64,000 bases of DNA from Ovis canadensis (taxonomy: Eukaryota; Chordata; Mammalia; Artiodactyla; Bovidae): NCBI RefSeq assembly GCF_042477335.2, contig NC_091245.1, forward strand, positions 110,332,501 through 110,396,500, in the 5' to 3' direction. Position numbers and translations under genes: made by a program. The notes under the pieces are model-generated. The model worked only from the letters and a program-made list of their open reading frames with translations, was not told where the DNA came from and searched no databases. Below, one piece after another: positions 1 through 12,500 of this stretch. The first letter of the stretch is position 1. The number at the start of each line of letters is the position of its first letter.

Positions 1-25
1 GACTGAACTGAACTGAATTGAATCC
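1..25 (+). mobile_element. 3' tail of a BovB LINE cut by the window edge
   Basis: The first bases repeat GACTGAACTGAACTGAA, the typical 3' tail of BovB elements, which fits an element lying mostly to the left. Confidence 0.6.
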
Positions 26-542
26 TCTATATTAGCTCCAGAATAAAAGATTCCCTGGGAGAACAAGAAGAAAGTAGATCCAAGAAGCTCTGGATCTTTG
101 TTTCTGCTGCAGAAACAAAGAAAACTACACCAGGTTGGTAAAAGTCATTGATAAAAAGCTTTAAACAATCAGAGGAAAGAAGATATTACATACAAAAGAG
201 CAAAGACAGGGATGAGAGCAGGCATCTCACCAGAAACTATGCAAGTCAGAAGATGTGTAACAGCATTTAAAATACTTAAAGACACATTCAGACAATAATT
301 TTATATCCAGTGAAAATATGTTTCAAAAATGAAGGCAAAAGTAAGTCTTTTAGATCAAATAAAGAGACAAGAGAATCTATTATTAGTAGGACTTCACTAG
401 AGGAAATGTTAGAGAAACTTCACCTAAAAGGAAAATTATACAGGTAAAAGCATCAATGTAGACAATGGAATGAAGCCCTAAAGTTGGAAAAACTTCTTCC
501 CATAAATTTGACAAATTTGACATAAATTTGAGTCATACATGC

Positions 543-665
543 CTTCCTCTATCATTTTGTTTCCCTTCTCTGTAATCATTTGGATGCGTGGTTCATGGCT
601 GGCAATATTAGCCTGGATGACATGGTGTCTGTTCAGAAGATTCTTGGAGGCAATCAGGTCTTTAC
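543..665 (-). CDS. SPTA1: SPTA1 exon 18 (residues 813-853), probable GC donor
   Basis: 123 bp. It completes Gly813, then reads [13 protein letters not shown] and ends G-N-K-M-I-E-E plus one base of glycine. Homology to human repeat 8 stops here, and the genomic sequence reads GAAG|GCATGTATG, so the likely donor is GC rather than GT. The next GT, four bases on, would change the phase. Exon 19 is not in the remaining 542 bp. Confidence 0.9.
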
Positions 666-3523
666 CTAGAGATAAAAATAATTTCAAGGTCATTGTTGCA
701 GTACACAGAATAAGAAGATGTTATTCTACCTCCTTTCAACTCTTGGACCTACAAGTTCTTCCCATTGAATTCATTAAGCAGGCTTCCTAAAATTTACATT
801 GTCTGAATTAATCATCTCTGCTTGGCTTTGTTCTTCCCCTTGCCTTTTTGTACTAAGAATTTTCAATTTATTATTCTACAAAAAAATGAGGAATACATCA
901 CTCTTCTCTTTGGATGATAGGTAGAAAGGCAAGTAACACTTCAGCTCAAACTTTCAATATATCATGCAACCAATTTCTTTCAGCACACAGTAGTATAAAA
1001 AACAGGCTCTTCCACTTACTAATTTCTATGGGTACTAGTAAGTTATTAAATCCTATAAACTAATAATAACTGTTCTCCAATAACTTCATCCTCCCTGTCT
1101 CCCACCCAAGCTGCACCTCTCTTTCCTCCAAAATTTTCCTCTGTATACTTCACACTAAATGTCTGCAAATCTCTATGCTCATCTCTCCTGCAAAGATATC
1201 TTTTCTCTTCTAGGAAGTTTTCTCAGACTAGTTCCTCCTGTCATCATGATCCAGTCTCTCACAGATGTAACCAATATATGTAAATCAAGTTTACATTATA
1301 TCTGTGTGCACTTTTTTCCCTATTTCAATGCAAGTGTCCTGGCTTTAACAATGGTAAACCAATAGCTTCCAAGGGAAACAAAATGTACTATATCTGCTAT
1401 TTCATTCCTTTTATCTTTGTAATAGCTGATATATTAATATATCCTTGTGAAAACTCCCCTTATAAAAGGGAACTACTGACAACGTAGACAGAAACACTTG
1501 GTACCTCAAACATTAACCATGACCACTCAGCCAAGGACCTTAACAATAACTTAAGTTAGAGCAAGTAGCAAAAAGCTCTTCCCAGAGGCCTTAAATCTGT
1601 GGCACTCTTCATGTTTGGTTTTAGGAGGTAAACTTCTCATATAAATTTTTCTAAAATCTTTTATTTTTTTCTTTGAAAGCTTGAAAATTTTTCAAGTGTC
1701 TAAGGGGAAAGAGCTGAGCATAAACTTAGTTACTGTGCTCCTGATCTTTCAAACCATCTGTAGACCTTGGTCTTCTTCTTCTGGCTCTGCCTGCTGGTGC
1801 TGTATGACTTACTAACCAAGGTAGGTGGAAGCCACTGAGGGTTCTGTTTCTTGGATCCAGGCCTCCTCATCCTCTATATCTCTTTGGATCTGGTACAGGT
1901 GGAAAAGGTCAATGAGCTTATTCTTCCGGTAGGCCAGTCGCTCCTTCAGGGCTTCAAACTGGGATACCAGGTACTCCTGCCTTTCCCGTATGTTCCCAGC
2001 ATCGGGATGGATGATTTCTTCAAAATATGTCACCAGGTCTGTGAGGGTGTCCACCTGATCCTAAGGGAGAAATAGAATGGGGGTCAGAAAGTCCCATCAT
2101 TTAGTAAGAAAAGGATGAGAGTTTGATATCTGGTATCTGGGGTGGGGGAGGGAGGGGGTTGATGTTGGGCAAGAAGTGATAAGGAGAATCAGCTCCCATA
2201 TGTGCTTGTGTTTAAACTTCTAAATCAAATCAGTGAAATAGAGTGGGAGAGGTTGCTACACTAAGAACCAATTCATCATGCCAAAAGCTATTTATAGGAA
2301 AATAGTTCTGAAATAACATGTTGTTGTTTAAATCAAGTCTGGCTCTTTTGCAATACCATGGACTGTAGCCCACCAGGCTCCTCTAATCCATGGAATTTCT
2401 CAGGCAAGAATATTGGAATGGATGTCATTTCCTTCTCCAGGGGATCCTCCCCACCCGGGGATCAAACCCACATCTCCTGCATTAGCAGGTGGATTCTTTA
2501 CCACTGAGCCACTGGGAAGCCCCGAAGTCATGTGCTAGAAAGGACAAAATATTTATAGAGGGCACCAGAGAAATCAGGGAAACCAGAACTACAAAGCCTT
2601 CTTTGATTGGGACTGTTGCTAAATCGAGGCCCCAAAAAGGATAGCAGGAGGCTTTTTCTATCTCAGTCCCCCTTCCAACTCCTTTCTTGTCCTTTATAAT
2701 GAGTTATTATTGTTCGTTGCAGAGCAGGAATAATGCCTGTAAGATGAAATGTGGCTCTGCAAAACAAGTGTCAGAACCCCAAAAAGAGAAATTCAAAGGT
2801 CTTTCTTTGGCTACTGGTTATAGGAATCTAAGGAAATAACTGTTCCCATTTGCCTTATGTATGAGAAAGGAGAAAAACAGAAGCAGAAGTTTGAAGAATC
2901 TTCCTAGAAATAAAATGTTAATCATATTACTGCACAGTAAAATAGATACAAGAGATTCATTTCATCTTTATTAATGAGATCAACTATGACTGTCTAGCAG
3001 TAGCACAGTACACAGAAGTTTTGTTTTTCTGCTTGTTTATTTTGTTGTTGGGATGGGCAGTTGATGATAAAAGAAGTTCTTCTAAAAGACGTATGTACAG
3101 CAGGCATTGGTTTTACTTATCCTAGTTTGCCATTCTGTGCTCAACCTATACAGGGTTTGATCTATCTCTTCTCTATTTGGAACAAACCATTGATCAATAG
3201 CTTCTTAAAGTGTATACTCACTTCTCAATAAAGAATTAAAGACTCCATAGAGAGTTAAAATTGAAATCTTCTACTAGCCAACTGTTCTCATCTCTTAGGA
3301 CAGTTTAACTTTGAAAAACATCATTGTATAATAGAGTGATTTTAAAACATGATAATTGTCATTACGATTATGGTATCACTGTACTATTTGAAAGCTAAGG
3401 TAGTGAATGATGCCTCAGACTAAAGAGATAGACTTGGCTGAGAGTCAGTTGCTATTTTATCCAGCTCTCCACTTGTTTTAACATTAGTTTCTTCATCTAT
3501 ACAATAAAGACTTTAGAGAATAT

Positions 3524-3555
<32 letters not shown>

Positions 3556-6500
3556 TAAAGGCTAGCGAACATTTATGACCTTTTCCAGCTTTGATAGTCC
3601 ATATCTAAAATATCTTTTGCAAGCATGGTATCTTAGCCTCTACTCCAACTAGGAGTATAACCAAGCAGGACCCTACAGGCCTTCCTGGGACAAATCTCTC
3701 CCCCATACCTTCTGTGTTAGCTCCTTTCTGAAGTAGTCAGATAATAGTATCTGATGCATATTTCCTGAGATTTTCAGATGCCAAAACCACCACCAAATAG
3801 AAGAAATTAACTTGAAATTAGCTTGAGGATCATGAGAAGTAGCCCGCAGACCTTCTGGAACCTAAGGCTTGATAATATTAACTGTTTTCAATACAATACA
3901 AGCTTGGATTCCTGGGATGAGAAATTGAGTCAACTGGAAGTTGATTTCCACTGAATTCTCTAGAAACTCACATAGAGTATCTCTACTGCAGGGAGGAAAC
4001 CAATTTGACTCCATGTTGGAAACTGTTTTTTTGACTTGTTTTTCATTGCTTTTGTTAATATAATCATACTCAATAGCTTTCCCGGAGGACCCTGCCCCTT
4101 CGCTTGACTGTAAAATAAAGTGCCTTTCTTCACCTTACTGACAGATAGCTTGTCCCTGCCCACCTGTGAATAGAAGAGATTAACCCATCATTTCTGCAGG
4201 CTGGAAATTCTCTTGGAGATGTTTTTTTCAAGACTGAAGACCCTTTCACTTTTCTTCCCCACTGTCTCTCCCTCTCTATTCTGCCTTTTGACTTTAGTTC
4301 CTCATTGCTTCTTTCTCTCTGATCGATAAAAGAACTTGGCATCCAGACCCCAATAAAATGGCTATTCTGAGGCACCAGCCTGCCATTTTCCTGGTCTGCT
4401 GGCTCCTTGATTTAAGTTTCTTCCTTGCTGCAACATCTCATCTCTTGGATGCATTGGCCTGTTTTGTGACGAGCAGAGTGAGCTTGGACTCAGTGACCTC
4501 TATACTCTAAAAGCTTATTGGATAAATTTACTTCAAAAATAGTCTGGAAGCGGTCATAAGATGGCAGAGGAATAGGACAGGGAGACCACTTTCTCCCCCA
4601 CAAATTCATCAAAAGAATATTTAAGTGCTGAGTAAATTCCACAAAACAGCTTCTAAATGCTGGCAGAGGACATCAGGCACCAAGAAAGCAGCACATTGTC
4701 TTCGAAAGAAGGTAGGAAAAAACATAAAAGACAAAAAGAGAGACAAAAGAGGTAGGGACAGAGCTCCATCCTGGGAAGAGAGTCTTAAAAAGAGAGAAGT
4801 TTTAGAACACCAGGAAACACTCTCACTGCCGAGTCTGTGGCGAGCCTTGGAACCATAGAGGGCAACATAACTGGGAGGAAAAATAAATCAATAATTAAAA
4901 CCCACAGATTACGTGCCCAGTGGTAACTCCCCCAGCAGAGAAGCAGCGCAGACACCTGCACCTGCCACTAGCAAGCAGGGGCTGGACAGGGAGACCTGGG
5001 CTGCATTACTTAGAGTAAGGACTGGGCCTGAATGCCCCGAGGGCAATATGAGTGAACTAACTTGGGCTAGCAAACCAGACTGTGGGATAGCTACCACGGA
5101 AAAAGCCCTAGCCTAAGACACCATCAGGCCTGCTCACAGAACAAAGGACTGAACAGAGCTAGCCCGCTGCAGACCATCCCCCTCCGGTGACAGGTAGCCA
5201 GAGCCAGAAGGGGGTAATTGCAGCCCCAGAGAGGCATTATCTACCAAACTGCAAGCAGACTTCTTTGCTAACTAAGACTTCTTGGGGTTCTGGATGGTCA
5301 ACATCTGCCTGAGAAGGTGTGCTGGTTGTACACCCAGAAAACTGAGCGGCGGGGATGGGGGAGGTAATAAGTTGCAGCAACCATGCTCACCAAACACCTC
5401 ATCACCTGAGCTGCTCGGACCTGGGAAGGGCACAAAACTCAGGCCCAGCCGAGTCTGCGCCTCTCAGGACTACCCAAGTGCCTGAACCTGAGCAGCTTAG
5501 ACCTGGGAGATGCGTGCAGCCCAGGGCCAGCCTCGGATGGTTCCCGGTGGAGCAACCTAGAGCCTGAGCAGTGTGGGCAGGGAGGGCACACACGCCATGA
5601 GTGGGGGCAGGCCCAGTGTGGCTGAGACACTGTGAGCCCACAACAGTGTTATTTGTTTGCAGTGTCCCTCCCTCCCCACAGCATGATTGAACAAGTGAGC
5701 CTAAAAAAGTGTCCATCACCATCCCCTTGTGTCAGGGCAGAAATCAGACACCAAAGAGACCAGCAAGCAGAAAAACTAAAACAGAGGGAACCTTCTTGAA
5801 AGTGACACGTGCAATAAATTAAAACCCTGTAGCTAGTACTGACTACATAGGAAGGGGTCTATAGATCTTGAGAAATATAAGCCAGATCAAGAAACTATTC
5901 GAAAATGAACTGACCCCACACTGCCCAAAACAACACCAGAGAAGGTCCTAGATATATTTTTATTATTTTTACAATCATTCTTTTTTTTAAGTTTTAAAAT
6001 TTTAAAATCCTTTCCTTTAATTTTCATTTTTATAGCCTACTATTACTTTGCAAAAAAAAGAGAGACCCTATTGTTTAAAGCAAACTTCATATATATATAT
6101 ACATATATATATATGTATAATAATTTTTGTGACTTTTTTTCTTTTCTTTAATATTGTATTTTTTAAAATCCAGCCTCTACTCTAGATTTTTAATCTTTGT
6201 CATTTGGTATTTGTTATCAATTTTATACCCTTAAGAACCCAATCTTCAGTGCCCATTTTTACTTGGGCGTGAGATTACTGGCTTGACTGCTCTCTCCACC
6301 TTTGGACTCTCCTTTTTCTCCACCAGGTTGCCTCTATCTCCTCCATTACCCTTCTCTTCTCTACCTAACTCTGTGAATCTCTTTGTGTGTTCCAGACGTT
6401 GGAGAACGCTTAGGAGACTGATTACTGACTGGATCTGTTTCTCTCCTTTTGATTCCCCACTTTATCCTCCTGGCCACCGCTGTCTCCTTCCTCCCTCTTC

Positions 6501-9500
6501 TCTTCTCTGTATAACTCCGTGAACATCTCTGAGCGGTCCAGACTGTGGAGCACACATAAGGAAGTGATTACTGGCTAGCTTGCTCTCTCCTCTTTGATTC
6601 CACCTCATTCAGGTCGCCTCTAACTCCCTCCTCCCTCTTCTCTTCTCCATGTAACTCCGTGAAACTCTCTGGGTGTCCCTCACTGTGGAGAAACTTTTCA
6701 TCTTTAACCTAGATGTTTTATCAATGATGCTGTATAAATGGAGAAGTCTTAAGGCTACTGTAAAAATAAGGCTGAAAACCAGAAGCAGGAGGCTTAAATC
6801 CAAATCTTGAGAACACCAGAGAACTCCTGACTCCAGGGAACATTAATCAACAGGAGCTCATCAAATGCCTCCATACCTACACTAAAACCAAGCACCACCC
6901 AAGGGCCAACAAATTCTCCAGCAACACAGGAACACAGCCCCAAGCTTCAATATACAGGCTGCCCAAAGTCACTCCAAACCCACTGACATCTCATAATTCA
7001 TTACTGGACACTTCATTGCACTCCAGAGAGAAGAAATCCAGCTCCACCCTCCAGAACACCAACACAAGCTTCCCTAACCAGGAAACCTTGACAAGCCACC
7101 CGTACAACCCCATCCACAGTGAGGAAATTCCACAATAAAGAGAACTCCACAAACTGCCAGAACACAGAAAGGCCACCCCAAACACAGCAATATAAACAAG
7201 ATGAAGATACAGAGGACTACTCAGCAGGTAAAGGAACGGGATAAATGCCCACCAAACCAAACAAAAAAGGAAGAGATAGGGAATCTATCTGATAAAGAAT
7301 TCCAAATAATGATAGTGAAAATGATTCAAAATCTTGAAAACAAAATGGAATCACAGATAAATAGCCTGGAGACAAGGACTGAGAATAACCTTGATGGTTA
7401 TTGCTGAATAACCATCAAATCACAGAAGAAATAAAAAAAGAAATCAAAATATGCGTAGAAATGAATGAAAATGAAAACATAACACCCAAAACCTGTGGGA
7501 TACTGTAAAAGCAATCCTAAGGGAAAACTTCATAGCAATACAGGCATACCTCAAGAAACAAGAAAAAAGTCAAATGAATAACCTAACTCTACACCTAAAG
7601 CAACTAGAAAAGGAAGAAATGAAGAACCCCAGGGTTAGGAGAAGGAAAGAAATCTTAAAAATTAGGGCAGAAATAAATGCAAAAGAAACAAAAGTGACCA
7701 TAGCAACAATCAACAAAGCCAAAAGCTGGTTCTTTGAAAGCATAAATAAAACTGACAAACCATTAATGAGACTCATCAAGAAACAAAGGGAGAAAAATCA
7801 AACCAATAAAATTAGAAATGAAAATGGAGAGATCACAACAGACAACACGGAAATACAAAGGATCATAAGAGACTACTATCAGCAATCATATGCCAATAAA
7901 ATGGACAACGTGGAAGAAATGGGCAAATTCTTAGAAAAGTACAACTTTCCAAAACTGAACCAGGAAGAAATAGAAAATCTTAACAGACCCATCACAAGTA
8001 CGGAAATTGAAACTGTAATCAGAAATCTTCCAGCAAACAAAAGTCCAGGTCCAGACGGCTTCACAGCTGAGTTCTACCAAAAATTTAGAGAAGCGCTAAC
8101 ACCTATCCTACTGAAATTCTTTCAGAAATTTGCAGGGGAAGGTAAACTTCCAAACTCATTCTATGAGGCCACCATCACTCTAATACCAAAACCTGACAAA
8201 GATGCCACAAAAAAAGAAAACTACAGGCCAATATCTCTGATGAACATAGATGCAAAAATCCTTAACAAAATTCTAGCAATCAGAATCCAACAATGCATTG
8301 AAAAGATCATACACCATGACCAAGTGGGCTTTATCCCAGGGATGCAAGGATTTTTCAATATCCACAAATCAGTCAATTAACAAACTGAAAAATAAAAGCC
8401 ATATGATTATCTCGATAGATGCAGAGAAAGCCTTTGACAAAATTCAACATCCGTTTATGATAAAAAACTCTCCAGAAAGCAGGAATAGAAGTAACATACC
8501 TCAACATAATAAAAGCTATATATGACAAACCCACAGCAAACATTATCCTCAATGGTGAAAAATTGAAAACATTTCCCCTAAAGTCAGGAACAAGACAAGG
8601 GTGTCCACTTTCACCACTACTATTCAATATAGTTTTGGAAGTCTTGGCCACAGCAATCAGAGCAGAAAAAGAAATAAAAGGAATCCAAATTGGAAAAGAA
8701 GAAGAAAAATTCTCACTGTTTGCAGATGACATGATCCTCTACATAGAAAACCCTAAAGATTCCACCAGAAAATTACTAGAGCTAATCAATGAATATAGTA
8801 AAATTGCAGGATATAAAATCAACACACAGAAATCCCTTGCATTCCTATACACTAATAATGAGAAAATAAAAAGAGAAATTAAGGAAACAACTCCATTCAC
8901 TATTGCAACGAAAAGAATAAAATACTTAGGAATATATCTACCTAAAGAAACAAAAGACCTATATATAGAAAACTATAAAACACTGATGAAAGAAATCAAA
9001 GAGGACACTAATAGATGGAGAAATATACCATGTTCATGGATCAGAAGAATCAATATAGTAAAAATGAGTATACTACCAAAGCAATCTACAGATTCAATGC
9101 AATCCCTATCAAGCTACCAGCGGTATTTTTCACAGAGCTAGAACAAATAATTTTACAATTTGTATGGAAATACAAAAAGCTCAAATAGGCAAAGCAGTCT
9201 TGAGAAAGAAGAATGGAACTGGAGGAATCAACCTGCCTGACTTCAGGCTCTACTACAAAGCCACAGTCATCAAGACAGTATGGTACTGGCACAAAGACAG
9301 ACATATAGATCAATGGAACAAAATAGAAAGCCCAGAGATAAATCCACGCACCTATGGACACCTTATCTTTGACAAAGGAGGCAAGAATATACAATGGAGA
9401 AAAGATAATCTCTTTAACAAGTGGTGCTGGGAAAACTGGTCAATCACTTGTTAAAGAATGAAACTAGAACACTTTCTAACACAATACACAAAAATAAACT

Positions 9501-12500
9501 AGAAATGGTTTAAAGATCTAAATGTAAGACCAGAAACTATATAACTCCTAGAGGAAGACATAGGCAAAACACTGTCTGACATAAATCACAGCAGGATCCT
9601 CTATGTCCCCCCGCCAAAAGCAATGGAAATAAAAGCAAAAATAAACAAATGGGACCTAATTAAAATTAAAAGCTTCTGCACAACAAAGGAAACTATAAGC
9701 AAGGTGAAAAGACAGCCTTCAGAATGGGAGAAGATAAAGGCAAATAAAGGAACTGACAAAGAACTAATCTTGAAAATATACAAGCAACACCTGCAGCTCA
9801 ATTCCAGAAAAATAAACGACCCAATTAAAAAATGGGCCAAAGAACTAGACATTTCTCCAAAGAAGACATACAGATAGCTACCAAACACATGGAAAGATGC
9901 TCAACATCACTCATTATCACAGAAATGCAAATCAAAATCACAGTGAGGTACCATTTCACGCCAGTCAGAATGGCTGCAATCCAAAAGTCTACAAGCAATA
10001 AATGCTGGAGAGGGTGTGGAGAAAAGGGAACCCTCTTACACTGTTGGTGGGAATGCAAACTAGTACAGCCACTATGGAGAACAGTGTGGAGATTCCTTCA
10101 AAAAAAACTGGAAATAGAACTGCCTTATGACACAGCAATCCCACTACTGGGCATACACACTGAGGAAACCAGAATTGAAAGAGTCACGTGTACCCCAATG
10201 TTCATCACAGCACTGTTTTTAATAACCAGGACATGGAAGCAACCTAGATGTGCATCAGCAGATGAATGGATAAAAAAGCTGTGGTACATATACACAATGG
10301 AGTATTACTCAGCCATTAAAAAGAATACATTCGAATCAGTTCTAATGAGGTGGATGAAACTGGAGCCTATTATACAGGGTGAAGTATGCCAGAAAGAAAA
10401 ACACCAATACAGTATACTAATGCATACATATGGAATTTACAAAGATGATAACAATAACCCTGTATGTGAGACAGCAAAAGAGACACAGATGTATAGAAAA
10501 GTCTTTTGGACTCTGTGGGAGAGGGAGAGGGTGGGATGATTTGGGAGAATGGCATTGAAACATGTATAATATCATATGTTAAATGAATCGCCAGTCCAGG
10601 TTCAATGCAGGATACAGGATGCTTGGGGCTGGTACACTGGGATGACCCAGAGGGAGGGAGATGGGAGGGGGGTTCAGGATGGGGAACACGTGTACACCCA
10701 TGGGGGATTCATGTTGATGTATGGCAAAACCAATACAAAATTGTAAAGTAATTAGTCTCCAATTAACATAAATAATTTTATATTAAAAAAATATTCTGGT
10801 GTGATTTCAGTGGGTAACTTTGAAACCAACAGCCTAGACATCTGTTTCATAGTCCTGGCCCTGCTGTTAATTTTCTCTGTGACATTGGAGAAGTCACTTC
10901 ATTTCTCTGTGTTTCAATTTTCTTAAGAAAAAAAAAAAGGTACTAGTAAAAATATTTCAAGTTTTGAATTGTAGGATGCCAGAATAGAAAGACACTTTTT
11001 ATCCAAACTTTTAGTTTATAGGCAAGTAAACAGAGGTGCAAACACGTGAAAAAGATCCACCATAGAACTAGGAAGTGATAAGGCTATATAAAATCCAGGT
11101 TTCTGGATTGAGAGTACAACGTCATATTTAGAAGAGTCAATAAAGTCTTATATCAGCCATGGGGTTCTAACAAAAGACACCAGGTACCAAGAAGAATAGC
11201 TGGAAAAAGGAGATACTGGAAAGAGATAGTTGACCAACTAAAGGTTCTGAATTTTTACCTTTGGCTTTGTTGGGTGATTAGAATAGGAGAAAGGAGTCCA
11301 AAATGGCAGTGAAGAAAAACAAAGAAAGGACAAAACCCATGAAAATGAAACAAAAGAAAATCTGTGGACCAGAGTGAGAACCTCAGGTGAAACAAACACG
11401 CGCCCTTCTTGGCTAGCCCAATTTGCACAGGGCAGGCTCAGCAGGAAGGAGACAAAACATATAAAAAGGGGAAGCCAAGAAGGATTGAGGCCTCTCCCTT
11501 GGGGTTGGCCCACCCTCACGCCTCAAGAGTGTACTATCCTCTGCTTGCTGAATAAAACTGAACTGTAACCAAGCTGTCACACTGGGGCACCATTTCAAAT
11601 CTTTGCTGCTGTGAGTCAGAACCGAGAAAATTACGCACTCTCCCAGTATATCATCCAAGTCATGGCACCAGATATGTTGGGGGAGTGTGTAAATTTCTTC
11701 AGTTCTATCTCATGGGAGCAAAGAGTTGAAATGGTGGACCAGTGTGACAGCTTGCTTACAGCTCAGTTTTATTTGGCAAGCAGAGGATAGTACACCCTTG
11801 AGGCTTGAGGGCAGGCTGACCCCAAAGGAGAGGCCTCAATCCATCTTGGCTTCCTCTTTTTATACTTTTTGTCTCCTCCTCAATGAGCCTGCCCTATGCA
11901 AACTGGGCTAGCCAAGAAAGGGTGTGTTTGTTTCACCTGACATTCTCACTCCGGTCTGCAGATATTCTTTTGCTCCATTTTCATGGGCTTTTTCTGTTCT
12001 TTGTTTTTCTTCACTGCCATTTTGGACTTCTTTTTCCTATTCAAAATACCTAACAGCTTCCTGTTCTGTCTCACTCTTTTTTTAAAACAATAATTATGAT
12101 GAATGTGCTCAGAATGTATATAGGTAACTTGGCTCACAATTGGTTAAAGAGCTAGCAACAAACCTGACGAGTAGCCACAGCAGACTCCAGGAGGCCGTGT
12201 TTCCTGAGCAGATTCTGGACATCTGCTAGGCCTTTCCCATAATCCTGAGATCTAGCCTGCCATTCCACTTCATCCAGCCATTGAATCAGGTCTTCTGCAT
12301 TATTTTCAAATTGCAGCTGCCTATTTGCTTCATACAACTGGATCCCTAGGAAAAGACATCAAGCATAAGACAAGTATCATAACTAATCTTCATTATATGC
12401 TATTAAAAGTTATGCCAACTTAAGGAATAATATAATGTTTGGATAGTCCAATGGGAAAAATATAACTGTCTAACATGTGATTACATAAGAAATTACCATT

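Larger units (their letters stand above)
4548..10786 (+). mobile_element. L1-BT LINE, near full length, internally deleted
   Basis: A bovine-type L1 antisense to SPTA1 in intron 16. The 5' UTR begins near CGGTCATAAGATGGCAGAGG. ORF1 N-terminal remains lie at 7201-7407. ORF2 reverse transcriptase starts near 7460 ([11 protein letters not shown]) and carries [17 protein letters not shown] and F-A-D-D motifs. The C-terminal domain lies at 9832-10539 (C-W-R-G-C-G-E). The rest of ORF1 and the ORF2 endonuclease domain are missing, with a junction near 7430-7460; ORF2 is further broken by stops and frameshifts. Near-matching 13-base duplications flank it at 4535-4547 and 10787-10799 (one mismatch). 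It cannot move on its own. Confidence 0.9.

Noticed and set aside
2325-2523. tRNA gene-like box A and box B motifs in Bov-tA copies
   Set aside because: These are SINE heads derived from tRNA; they do not fold as complete tRNAs and have SINE bodies attached. The same applies to all Bov-tA and CHR copies in the window.
5355-5722. Proline/serine-rich open frames on both strands near 5.3-5.7 kb
   Set aside because: They lie in the GC-richer 5' UTR of the L1 element and match no protein family I know.
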